Positions 1 to 11,089 of a DNA stretch of 64,000 nucleotides are shown one piece after another. A program made the position numbers and the translations under genes. Numbering within the stretch: the first letter of the stretch is position 1; each line of letters starts with the position of its first letter. The notes below the pieces were generated by a model. That model saw nothing but the letters and a program-made list of their open reading frames with translations. It did no database searches and was not told where the DNA came from. The DNA comes from an uncultured Bacteroides sp. (lineage in GTDB: Bacteria > Bacteroidota > Bacteroidia > Bacteroidales > Bacteroidaceae): the NCBI RefSeq assembly GCF_910578895.1, contig NZ_CAJTSC010000002.1, positions 261 through 64,260 on the forward strand, in the 5' to 3' direction.

Positions 1-114
1 CTTTCCCGTCATCTCTCTTGCGAAAGGGAGAACAGAAAGGGAAGGAAAAACATCCCGACCAAACCCTCAGGAAAACCATTTCAACCGACGCCGCTTCATT
101 TCTGAAAGCGGGTG

Positions 115-147
115 CAAAGGTAAGGATTTTCCAGTATAACTTCCAAA
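115..147 (-). promoter_or_regulatory. Minus-strand promoter P2, stable-RNA type
   Basis: On the minus strand a -33 TTTG (144-147) lies 21 nt from a -7 TACCTTTG (115-122), matching the Bacteroides promoter pattern. A-rich tracts lie just upstream (about 160-185). The bases after the -7 box, GCACCCGCTTTC, resemble those after the tRNA-Val promoter at 59423-59453. It reads off the left edge; an rRNA or tRNA operon there is inferred. Confidence 0.6.
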
Positions 148-297
148 TTTTTCAGGAAGTTTTTTTTTCGACTTTTTTCTTTTCAGGAAGAGAACCGCGG
201 CAGGCGGGAAATCCGGAAAGCAAAAAAAGGAAAAGGGCTATCGCTCCGTGTAAGCCAGCATGTCAAAAAACTAAGCCTTCGTTCCCGAAAGCGGATG

Positions 298-329
298 CAA
301 AAGTAAGGCATACAGGAGGAACTGGCAAA
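298..329 (-). promoter_or_regulatory. Minus-strand promoter P1, stable-RNA type
   Basis: A -33 TTTG (326-329) and a -7 TACTTTTG (298-305) are 20 nt apart on the minus strand, with an A/T-rich stretch upstream (350-385). The downstream bases GCATCCGCTTTC match the start of the tRNA-Val transcript region (GCATCGCTTTT). It lies 183 bp upstream of the similar promoter at 115-147; together they look like a tandem pair. Confidence 0.6.
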
Positions 330-773
330 TATAAGGACAGGTTTTTTGCAACTTTTTTTATATACAATATGTAAAATGCTGATTTATAAATGTGTTGCAG
401 AACATGTTTCTTCAAGGCAACAAGGAGGGGAGGAAAAGGGGACACATTAATAATATATGCGGGCGCGCGAGAAAGGGACCGGAAGGAAACAGGCCCGAAA
501 TCAGAAAAGAGCCTCTAAAGCGGGGGGCAAAGCCCCAAAAAGGCAGAGGATGACCAGGGAAGGAGTGATCAACGGTTATCAGGGAAAAGGAAATATGCAT
601 CCGCGGTTTATGCAAACAGACACCGCTCACCAAAAAAAGCGCAAACAGACAGGCGAGAGCAGACAAACGGAAACGGACCGATGAAGAACAAACGGATAAG
701 AGCAGACCGGCTAGAAATCTCTGCAAAATATTTATTGTCAGAGACATACGAGTGCCACCCATTCCCTACACGG
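330..773. other. Gene-free spacer
   Basis: No convincing coding sequence is seen in either strand. Open frames here have composition typical of random purine-rich DNA and lack conserved motifs. The last 40 bases (from about 733) belong to the conserved flank of the composite repeat element that continues to the right, since the same TTTATTGTCAG and CATACGAGTGCC segments occur next to the array at 28886-28980. Confidence 0.6.
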
Positions 774-868
774 TGGAACTTTATTCCCAGTTAACTGGAA
801 ACGCGTTCCCATCGAATTGGGAATACGTTCCCACCGTACTGGGAACACGTTCCCAATTAAGTGGGAAC
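774..868. repeat. 22-bp-period palindrome array, copy 1
   Basis: Four 16-nt units (774-789, 796-811, 818-833, 840-855) and a partial fifth unit (862-868) recur exactly every 22 bp. The typical unit is TGGGAACACGTTCCCA, itself a near-perfect palindrome. The 6-nt spacers are all different (GTTAAC, TCGAAT, CCGTAC, ATTAAG). Each TTCCCA-N6-TGGGAA segment can form a hairpin with a 6-nt loop. An inverted second copy with the same unit order lies at 28886-28980. Confidence 0.85.
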
Positions 869-887
869 ATCAGAAGAAAAAGAAGTT

Positions 888-979
888 GTCAGTCACGGGA
901 CTTTTATTTACGGGATTTATCAGCAGTCAGAGGAAGAAGGGCGGCAATTCCTCTGACTGCTGTAAATGAAAGAGCCGTG
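888..979 (-). repeat. Dispersed hairpin repeat, copy A
   Basis: It contains a perfect 15-bp inverted repeat (921-935 with 948-962, 12-nt loop) bounded by TTTACGGGA and TGTAAATGAAAGAGCCGTG-type ends. The reverse complement is nearly identical to the right-edge copy at 63918-64000. Further relatives lie at 28707-28868, 29092-29170, 41245-41430 and 41676-41820. All are intergenic. Confidence 0.75.
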
Positions 980-1138
980 TGCAGGACACAGTTTATTTAC
1001 ACTACCTTTTTCGGAATTTATTCCAAAGTACTTCACAAAATCACCTCGCCCGACATCCATGTAGATATTACAATCGAATCGCCATTCTAAGTCCCTACCT
1101 CCCCCTATGTACAATGGGCAACAGTAAATACTATCCTT

Positions 1139-3604
1139 TCAATCTATTTGATATTTATTCTTTCTACTACTAACCTTGACATTTGCTATACGGAAAGAAA
1201 AATCCCAATTATTAGTCGCTCTTCCCAACTTAAGCAATATTTTATTTTTTCCTGCTTTCAGGTTCAGCTTGCATTGATACTCGTCCGTAATCATAGTTTC
1301 ACTACCCTGTTTTTTAAAGACAGATACTCCGTTACAGATAATTTCAAGTTTTCCGGCAAAACCAAAACTGGCGATTACCGTTTGCTCTTTCAGAGATTCT
1401 AATGTACAATAGGCATAAGATAACACTTTACCTTTTGCCTCTAAAGGCATATCCAACGAAACACGATCAGAAAGTGAAGAGGAATATTTCATCCATTTGA
1501 TACTCTCCCCTTTCTCATTGAAAAATGAGAACCCGGGAAAAGGAGCAGCGGCGCTCTCGCCACCCATTCCTTTCAATAAGTCCGTATCGAATGTCACCCC
1601 ATTCTCAAGATTGAAAGCCGGAGATATCAGCCAGTAGGTAAAATATGAACCTTTGAGTTCCCGGATATCCAAGCGAATATCAGCCGGAGCAATTAGAGGC
1701 AATCCTTGTTCAAAATACCCAACTGATGTGTTGAATGAAGTAATTATGTCATCGTAATCAGCTAATAACCGATTAAAAGATCCCATTTCAAAGTTATTCC
1801 AATACTCACGATTCTCTTTTTTCCAAATAGCATCATACTCCATTTGGACTTTGGCTAAATCGTTCCGGCATTCAGTTATGTTAGTTAAAGCTTTATCCAA
1901 TAAAGCTTTAGCTTTCATCTTGTCCTGACATTGAAATTCAATAGCCTCAGCATATAAAGATGCAGCCTCAGCCAATTTCAGTTTGGCTTTTGCCAAATAT
2001 TTATATTCGGCAGTTACCATACCAAACGCCTTGTATTCACGCACATACTTCTTAGCGGTCGGTTTACTCAAAATAGAATCAATCTCTACACAGGCTTCAA
2101 GCACATCTTCCCAATCCGCCAAGCTATATTGAATGTATTTGCCTCTTTCAGGAATCATTGTTTTCCAAAAGACAAGTTCACTCATATTATCAAGAGCTCC
2201 GATTTCGCTCATTTCAGTCAGTTTGTGAATGGCTGCGAAAAGTTCTCCCCCTTCGCTCTGATAAACGGCTTTGGAAAGACGAGCATCAAAATCACCAAGT
2301 TCCTTTTCATTGGGATTCCATGAATGTTCTGCGCCATAAGCCACTCCATACCAGTCGCGATCGAAAGTTTGTAAACTACCTTCATCCCACACTGTATTAA
2401 GTACTCCCATAGCCCCTTTTTCAATTCCTTGCTTTATAAACTTCCGGAGATTAGGAATGGCCATTTTGTAATTTGGAGAGATACGAGATGAATTCAACAC
2501 TCCGGGGCACACAATAAAGTCAAATCCTTTCTCTACAAACGGATCAATCCATTTGCTATAAGAATCATAATCACTGTACTCCCAGGTCATCATCACTGTC
2601 CCCTTTGCAAGGATGTCCAAAACTTCCGGATATTGCAGTACAATATCTCCCCACATCATCATGCACTTACCATTATCTTTTAATATTGCAGACAACCGGT
2701 TCATATAGTCCGTATATACACGCCCTGCACCAAGCTCTTTCACTTTTTCGGCAGATGGACCACGTCCTATATCAAAGGTTTCATCACAATTCACATGAAA
2801 GAACTTTGACTCAAACGCAGGACTCATTTCTGTATAAATATCCCGCATGAATTCTAATGTTTCAGGTTTAGTCAAAGCATACATCGTATTACTCTCGGCA
2901 ATATTCCGGAATTTAGGACTAAGCAACACCTTTTCGGCATGGCCGAGTGATTGGAAATTGGGTATTAATTCTATATAATACTCCTTTGCATACTCAGATA
3001 ATTCTTTCCACTCGGCTATGGATAACGCACCACCAGGAGGTGCAAACTCAGGATGCTTCTCCGTACGCACTACATGCTCCGTATAGTAAGTCAATGTGTT
3101 TATTTTCAATTCAGCAAGTCGCCGAATCTGATATTTCATGTATTCCAGCGTCGGAACAGGACCACGGCTTATATCGTCCATCACCCCACGGAATTTCACT
3201 GCCGGTTTGTCTATGATGTGTAATCCTTGAAGCTTATTATTCTTTGCGCCACGAATCAGTTGAATTAAAGATTGCTTTCCATAGAAAAGTCCCTGTAGAG
3301 TATTTGCAGCCAACACAACCTGATTGTTATCTATATGAAGCTCGTAACCTTCATCACCCAATTCCTCCTCGAAAAAGCCCAACTTCTGAAAAAATCCATC
3401 GAGTTCACCTCCACGAATACCCATTTGAAACGACTTGATAGATACATTTCGTTCCATCAAAAGTTTCTCATAGTCAACATCTGTTTCTAAAGAGAACTTT
3501 TTATTTGTAGTTTTCACTTTATAAGGTAATGGTACAATATCCACTGCAAAAAGATTAAATGCCGCTATTACCATCAATAAGCATATACTTAATATACGTT
3601 TCAT
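1139..3604 (-). CDS. Divergent GH20-type beta-hexosaminidase-like protein
   Basis: 821 residues with a signal peptide (MKRILSICLLMVIAAFNLFA). The ATG at 3604 is preferred over an upstream in-frame ATG because it begins this peptide and leaves a 10-nt gap to the upstream gene. A GH20-like N-terminal domain (DIVPLPYKVK, about 20-150) precedes a TIM-barrel region with FRGVMDDISRGPVPT near residue 155 and HVNCDETFDIGRG near 270, where the Asp-Glu pair sits as in GH20. The aromatic-rich sugar-site motifs of canonical GH20 enzymes are replaced. A coiled region and a C-terminal beta-sandwich resembling glycan-binding domains follow. It is the last gene of the operon. Predicted role: release of a terminal amino sugar in the periplasm; specificity is inferred only. 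Confidence 0.75.
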   Translation of the reverse strand: MKRILSICLLMVIAAFNLFAVDIVPLPYKVKTTNKKFSLETDVDYEKLLMERNVSIKSFQMGIRGGELDGFFQKLGFFEEELGDEGYELHIDNNQVVLAANTLQGLFYGKQSLIQLIRGAKNNKLQGLHIIDKPAVKFRGVMDDISRGPVPTLEYMKYQIRRLAELKINTLTYYTEHVVRTEKHPEFAPPGGALSIAEWKELSEYAKEYYIELIPNFQSLGHAEKVLLSPKFRNIAESNTMYALTKPETLEFMRDIYTEMSPAFESKFFHVNCDETFDIGRGPSAEKVKELGAGRVYTDYMNRLSAILKDNGKCMMMWGDIVLQYPEVLDILAKGTVMMTWEYSDYDSYSKWIDPFVEKGFDFIVCPGVLNSSRISPNYKMAIPNLRKFIKQGIEKGAMGVLNTVWDEGSLQTFDRDWYGVAYGAEHSWNPNEKELGDFDARLSKAVYQSEGGELFAAIHKLTEMSEIGALDNMSELVFWKTMIPERGKYIQYSLADWEDVLEACVEIDSILSKPTAKKYVREYKAFGMVTAEYKYLAKAKLKLAEAASLYAEAIEFQCQDKMKAKALLDKALTNITECRNDLAKVQMEYDAIWKKENREYWNNFEMGSFNRLLADYDDIITSFNTSVGYFEQGLPLIAPADIRLDIRELKGSYFTYWLISPAFNLENGVTFDTDLLKGMGGESAAAPFPGFSFFNEKGESIKWMKYSSSLSDRVSLDMPLEAKGKVLSYAYCTLESLKEQTVIASFGFAGKLEIICNGVSVFKKQGSETMITDEYQCKLNLKAGKNKILLKLGRATNNWDFSFRIANVKVSSRKNKYQID

Positions 3605-3614
3605 TACCAATCTG

Positions 3615-6600
3615 TTATTTATTAAAAAAGTAATACATTTCCGTTCCAAAGGTTAACACGGCACCCATTCCGCGCGGGTCGCTTTCAAGCGTTTTCCGAC
3701 GTTTGTAATAATCGGTATCCTTACCCATATCCGTTCCTTGGCATATACCATACACTACCCCACTTTCACCAATCTGCGCCGAAACAGCCTTCCATATTTT
3801 CATTAATTGTGGAACGTATCGTTGTGAGAGCCACTTATGATTGATTGCTCTTGCCAATGCTAATCCGAACATGGCGCTTCCGGAAGTCTCCAGGTAGGAG
3901 TCCGATTCATTCAGGACTTGATGCCACAAACCACTCTCGGACTGATAATTAAGTAAAGCCACCAAACGTTTAGTAAACACCTCTTTTATCTTCTTATAGT
4001 CCTTATGGCTGACAGGCAGTTCAAGTAACGCCTCGGACATCGCCCAAACCACCCAACCGTTTGCCCTTGACCATGCAACGGGGGATAACTCCTTTGTTTG
4101 ATTGTACCACCCATGCCTGCATAGGTTGGTATGTGGATCAGTTAGATAATGATTGATGTGCAATATCTGGAAAGCAGCTTCATCATATAATTTACTATCC
4201 TTATTCAATTTAGCCATACGCAACAGGAAAGGAACGGACATAAACATATCATCAGCCCAAACAGTTTGTTCAACCGGCTCGGGACGGCATAATGTACCGT
4301 CTGCAAGACGCGATTGCTTGTTTAATATATGATCAAGGACTCGATCAAGTATTTCCCGGTGCAAAATTTGCGACTCAGCATTCAAAACGATTTCAGCCAA
4401 AGGTAAAGCTGCACCTCCCGTATCATCGAGCATGGTAGCCCTGAATAAACGAAAGTATCCTCCCCGCATTATACGCGATGAAAAATATTGTTCTTTAAAA
4501 AAATGATAATGGTCGAATACATGCTTATTAAATTTATCGACAAACGCCTGATAAGTATAGGCATTCGAAGCCTTATACAAATTCAGTATTCCCAATAAGG
4601 TATTCGAATTCGCGTAATGCCAATCTACATTAAAACCTTTTTTATTATTTGTAAATGGTGAAACCTTTAAGGCTTGCTGGATGAGAGGTTGTTGCATTTG
4701 CCATGTAATCATCCGGCCGTTATATACATAATACCTACGTATCATTCGTTCGGGTCCAAACACAGAACCCATTGGGGTAGCGGAAGTAGTTTCAAAAGGT
4801 TCTGTCACCAGCCAATTATTGATGTGTGAATTCGCTATATTATTCCTTATTTCAATGGAATCATCGAACAATTGATCCAGTCTTAAAGCGCAACAGACAA
4901 ATTCAAGTCCCTTACTTCCACCAGATGTCTTGACTAAAAGTTGATTCTCTCCTCTATTCAAATTGACCTTCACTTCATGGCTGAACCGAAAACGGTTATA
5001 GGTATATTCCTCAAACTGTTCTTTATCGGATTCTCCAGCATAAATCAGATTTCCGTTCAGGTAGAGTTTGATATTACCACGGAAAGAAAATCCGAGCTTT
5101 GTTTCTTTAGGTTCTTTAGTATTCAAACTTATCAATCCATAAGCAATCTGATTTGGACGATTCAATACCTGTTCGCCAATCCGCAACCGGGATACATTAG
5201 CATTGAAAGTAACCACCTTAGTTTCAAAATCAAAGAGTGTATTCTGTATCAGATAATCCGCTGCTTTCTTTGTCAGTGCCAATGCTTTTTGAGCCTCTGA
5301 AACCGGTTTTGTAGGAATAGAGGATGCCCACAAGGTAACATCTTCGCCATCCATACTTTTGGGTTTGGCAATAACCGACAAATAGATATTATTCCAAGGC
5401 AATTCTTTATCTGCCGTCAAAATAAGTAAACAACTCTCCTCCTGAAGACAGAAACGTTGAAAAGTTATATCATTCAACATGAAATTTCCGGCGTTAATGG
5501 TTTGTTCATTCAAAGGACAGGAGAACCATAATTTCAAGGTGTTATTTTCCACTTTATGTTTCACAATACGGGGCTTTTCCCGGTCGGGCATTTCTATGCC
5601 TGGATTTACATACCGAAAGACCGGTCCTTCTACTAACTTGCCGTCATCATAAGCACCGATATCCAGTTTACCTCCGGTATAGTAAATCGAAATATCATCT
5701 GGTATTATTCCGGCATCCTTACAAGGTGAACCATCTCTTAACAAAAAGTTTCCATAAGCACCATCCATAAACATCGGGTCGGCCACTATACTCGGACATT
5801 TACTTGTCCGGACTACTTTATCCGGAAAAGGAATATTGGCACAATCATTCTCAAACCGGTTGTTTTTTCCTAAATAATAGATACCAACCGTATCAGCATT
5901 TGAAAGATGGTAAGCATTGTTGAAATGGTAAATGTGGTCACTATGCCAGTATTCTTCATTTATACGCCCCAATACATCCGAGTCAACCTGCCAGCTATTA
6001 TTGAATATATATAACGGTTTCGTCAAACGTCTTTCCTTCCCTACAAATTTAAAAATCGTCCAACCATCATTACAACCGGGCAATTTGACACCTGTATTTC
6101 CATAGAAATAGATCGGACCGCCGCCTACCTCAGTTATCGAAATAAAGGCATGACTGTTGATCATCGTATTATGATAGAAATGAAGGTTCTTACAATAGAC
6201 TTCGGGTTCAAAGGCATTATCGGCCGAATTCTCTATTACATTTCGATAGACTTCTCCGTTTGTACAAGCCAAGGTATCACTTTCAGCATCGCCCATTATT
6301 GACAACCGTATTCCGTTATATACATTTTTAATATAGTTGTCGCGAATAACAAAGGATCCTCCGATCATTTTTGCTTGAAAGATACTGCCGTTGTAATGTT
6401 TGAACTCTCCATGATGCAACTCAGACCACGAGAACTTACCTTCCTTTGTCCAAACATGTTCACCCTGTTCCCAATAACAGTTCTCTACAAGAAAATGGTG
6501 ACTTTTCCGTCCCTGAGCAAAAAGCGCGCGCCGTCCGCCTTTTATGGTACAGTTTATCAATGATATGTAACTTGATTCATGAACCCGCACAACATCTACC

Positions 6601-6956
6601 CAACAATTTTTAAAGGACAAGTTATCTATCGTAATCCATGAACTGTTTTCAATGAACACCCCATAATTTTTCAAGTTGCTCCCCGGTTCAGGTGCACCAC
6701 CATCTATCGTAGTATTCGCTCGGTCTTCACCCCTTATCACGATAGGATTATCCTGAATACCTGCTTTGTTTATCAACTTCAGGTTTATACGATAATAGCC
6801 TTTCGTTAATAAAAGCGTATCTCCACCTTTAAGAGCGACAAGCTTATCATTGATTGCCTTGGTAGATATTTTATCGTTAACGACAACAGTCTTGCCTGAT
6901 ACACAAATACCTGAGAACAGAAGGACTATAGTAAAAACAAACTGTAATTTATTCAT
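3615..6956 (-). CDS. Beta-helix (PL6-like) protein fused to GH105
   Basis: 1113 residues with a signal peptide. Residues of about 25-430 form a right-handed parallel beta-helix of the kind found in PL6 lyases (chondroitinase B/alginate lyase type). An Ig-like segment and a beta-sandwich (about 590-700, with IKLYLNGNLIYAGES) follow. From about 720 to the end is an alpha/alpha-barrel of the GH88/GH105 unsaturated uronyl hydrolase group, with TMLDDTGG, VWADDMFMSVPFL and SRANGW; the WADD segment carries the Asp expected to act in catalysis. One chain could therefore cut a uronic-acid polymer by elimination and then remove the unsaturated sugar. The gaps to its neighbours are 10 and 12 nt, so it is co-transcribed. 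The lyase activity of the beta-helix is not proven by visible residues. Confidence 0.75.
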   Translation of the reverse strand: MNKLQFVFTIVLLFSGICVSGKTVVVNDKISTKAINDKLVALKGGDTLLLTKGYYRINLKLINKAGIQDNPIVIRGEDRANTTIDGGAPEPGSNLKNYGVFIENSSWITIDNLSFKNCWVDVVRVHESSYISLINCTIKGGRRALFAQGRKSHHFLVENCYWEQGEHVWTKEGKFSWSELHHGEFKHYNGSIFQAKMIGGSFVIRDNYIKNVYNGIRLSIMGDAESDTLACTNGEVYRNVIENSADNAFEPEVYCKNLHFYHNTMINSHAFISITEVGGGPIYFYGNTGVKLPGCNDGWTIFKFVGKERRLTKPLYIFNNSWQVDSDVLGRINEEYWHSDHIYHFNNAYHLSNADTVGIYYLGKNNRFENDCANIPFPDKVVRTSKCPSIVADPMFMDGAYGNFLLRDGSPCKDAGIIPDDISIYYTGGKLDIGAYDDGKLVEGPVFRYVNPGIEMPDREKPRIVKHKVENNTLKLWFSCPLNEQTINAGNFMLNDITFQRFCLQEESCLLILTADKELPWNNIYLSVIAKPKSMDGEDVTLWASSIPTKPVSEAQKALALTKKAADYLIQNTLFDFETKVVTFNANVSRLRIGEQVLNRPNQIAYGLISLNTKEPKETKLGFSFRGNIKLYLNGNLIYAGESDKEQFEEYTYNRFRFSHEVKVNLNRGENQLLVKTSGGSKGLEFVCCALRLDQLFDDSIEIRNNIANSHINNWLVTEPFETTSATPMGSVFGPERMIRRYYVYNGRMITWQMQQPLIQQALKVSPFTNNKKGFNVDWHYANSNTLLGILNLYKASNAYTYQAFVDKFNKHVFDHYHFFKEQYFSSRIMRGGYFRLFRATMLDDTGGAALPLAEIVLNAESQILHREILDRVLDHILNKQSRLADGTLCRPEPVEQTVWADDMFMSVPFLLRMAKLNKDSKLYDEAAFQILHINHYLTDPHTNLCRHGWYNQTKELSPVAWSRANGWVVWAMSEALLELPVSHKDYKKIKEVFTKRLVALLNYQSESGLWHQVLNESDSYLETSGSAMFGLALARAINHKWLSQRYVPQLMKIWKAVSAQIGESGVVYGICQGTDMGKDTDYYKRRKTLESDPRGMGAVLTFGTEMYYFFNK

Positions 6957-6968
6957 ATATTATTTATT

Positions 6969-9119
<2,151 letters not shown>

Positions 9120-9165
9120 TTATTTTTTAGAAACAGTTCTGATTTTATTTTCTCACAATGAAACT

Positions 9166-11079
9166 TTAAATTAATCTATAACTAAACCGGATGGTCTCTC
9201 TAAAACCATTCTTCTCACAAATTACGTTCAAAATAATCGGATAAGCTTTCAGAGCAGGATAACTCCATTTATATTTTTCCTCATCCGTTCCTAGTTCGAG
9301 ATTCACATTATCCGATATTATTTTCATTTCGATTGTCTGATCATTCATCTTTATCCATACCGTTTTAGGGTCTATCTGCTTGAACTCCATGCCTGGATAA
9401 TAAATGATTGGTTCAATAATACGTACAGAAGATTTAGTATCGTGATAAATAAGTTCAATCTCTTTGCACACGCTATTGTCGCTTATCGTATGCTCCAATC
9501 GATAGGCAATACCACCTTCCTGTTGCTTGCTGTTTTTCAGTTCACCAAAGCTTGATACGATATACGCTCCATCTTTTTCGTTGTTGGTCATGATAGCATC
9601 AAATTCATATAAATTGGTGAAATAACCTAAGCCACTGCTGAATTCAATCCTTGGAGTCAATGGTAACGGAGTCGGAATTTCCGGAAAACTCATTGGTTCC
9701 CATCTTTTATAGATAGTTTGCGATGATGCCTGAAAATATCCATGTCCATTCAACCAAAGATTGGTTATTGTACCTCCACCAGGACGATGCATATATTTTG
9801 TACGATCTCCCGCCGGATCTTTATACGTATATCCTGATATGGTAGCACACCACTGTGATGTTCTTGACACCGTCAAATTCAACGTAGGGAAATAATACAT
9901 ACCCTTCCTATCGAGAGGCAACTGCTGTACTTTACCCACATCAGCTTTCGCAAAAGCTATTGCCATTGCCATATTCTTGGCTTTAGTAAAAGTGGGATAA
10001 ATGCAAGGCTCGTAATCATACATATCATAATATAAAGGGCCAAAACCAACGATACCGCCTTTCATGCAGGTTCTCAGGAATTGTATGTTCCGGATAGCGG
10101 CCGTACGGTACTGATCATTTTTATCCATAAACAGGCTGAAAAGCACTTGACATCCATCTGAAGTACCACTACCGAAGCAAGTCCATTTATTGGAACGGAT
10201 CCCCCACGAAGCGTCCATCGATCCGTCAGGATAAATAAAGTACAGATGCCGTGCCAATGACTTTTCTACGATTTGCTTTATTACGTCATCCTTTGCCAAT
10301 TGAGCAAATAATGCCAACCCCCAAAGAGACATCTCAAGGTTATAACCCAAATCTATTCCATATTTCACTCCGAACACACGCCCACCTTCGCCCGTCAGGA
10401 AATAATCCTGGTCCATCTTACCAACCACTTGGTATGCCAATTCTCGTGCTTTATACTGATAGGACCGTTTGTTGACGACTTCGTTCACAACCATAAGACT
10501 TGCCGTAGTTGTCGCGCAATAATTGATACTGGCAAATTGGGGTGACATTACTTTGACAAGGTAATCGCCTGCTTTCTCAATGGATTGCAGCCACGCTTCC
10601 TTCTCTTTCTTCGATAAATGCGGCTTCAGAAAGGGATATGCCAACGCCATCATTAACACCTGATCGGTGGTTGTACCTGTCCATTCTTCCGGTGTTTCGA
10701 GCCATGCCCCGTTATCTTCCTGCTGTCTAATAAGCCAGTTTCCAGCATTGATCGCCGCTTTCAGATAGGCTTTATTCCCGGTTTTATAATACTCGAACGC
10801 AAAAGGATAAACTGTCTCTGCCGCCCGCGTATGATACAATTTACAATACGGACAGTAAATGCCACCATAATCCGGAGAGTTTTTATCAGTATTAACATGC
10901 TTCATGACAGAAGCATTCAACTCCGAGAGCATACACATTGCATGTACACTCAAGGTATCCACTTCCTTTACCGCATGGTATATTTCCCCTACTGCACAAC
11001 GCATGTTTCTACAGGAGAATGCTGCCGGTATCAGAAATATAAAATAGACAAACAATAAAATCAATCTTAACTTAAGCAT
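9166..11079 (-). CDS. Lipoprotein, alpha/alpha-toroid plus beta-sandwich (lyase-like)
   Basis: 637 residues. The N-terminus ends in a lipobox (PAAFSC), so it is probably membrane-anchored. The first 380 residues look like an alpha/alpha-toroid: repeated helical pairs, YKTGNKAYLKAAINAGNWL near 100, GIYCPYCKLYHTRAAET near 72. The rest is beta-rich (YMHRPGGGTITNLWLNGHGYF, then beta strands to the C-terminus). This two-part plan is that of many uronic-acid polysaccharide lyases (PL8, PL12, PL21 and relatives), but I cannot assign a family. The HRPGG...W/Y segment could be catalytic; that is inference. Operon position between the MFS carrier and GH97 supports a role in depolymerisation. Confidence 0.55.
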   Translation of the reverse strand: MLKLRLILLFVYFIFLIPAAFSCRNMRCAVGEIYHAVKEVDTLSVHAMCMLSELNASVMKHVNTDKNSPDYGGIYCPYCKLYHTRAAETVYPFAFEYYKTGNKAYLKAAINAGNWLIRQQEDNGAWLETPEEWTGTTTDQVLMMALAYPFLKPHLSKKEKEAWLQSIEKAGDYLVKVMSPQFASINYCATTTASLMVVNEVVNKRSYQYKARELAYQVVGKMDQDYFLTGEGGRVFGVKYGIDLGYNLEMSLWGLALFAQLAKDDVIKQIVEKSLARHLYFIYPDGSMDASWGIRSNKWTCFGSGTSDGCQVLFSLFMDKNDQYRTAAIRNIQFLRTCMKGGIVGFGPLYYDMYDYEPCIYPTFTKAKNMAMAIAFAKADVGKVQQLPLDRKGMYYFPTLNLTVSRTSQWCATISGYTYKDPAGDRTKYMHRPGGGTITNLWLNGHGYFQASSQTIYKRWEPMSFPEIPTPLPLTPRIEFSSGLGYFTNLYEFDAIMTNNEKDGAYIVSSFGELKNSKQQEGGIAYRLEHTISDNSVCKEIELIYHDTKSSVRIIEPIIYYPGMEFKQIDPKTVWIKMNDQTIEMKIISDNVNLELGTDEEKYKWSYPALKAYPIILNVICEKNGFRETIRFSYRLI

Positions 11080-11089
11080 TCTAACTTTT

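Noticed and set aside
18..374. 118-codon plus-strand ORF
   Set aside because: Purine-rich low-complexity translation without any motif; the region carries minus-strand promoters.
774..868. CRISPR array
   Set aside because: The variable parts are only 6 nt, the units are palindromes of 16 nt, and no cas gene is in the window.
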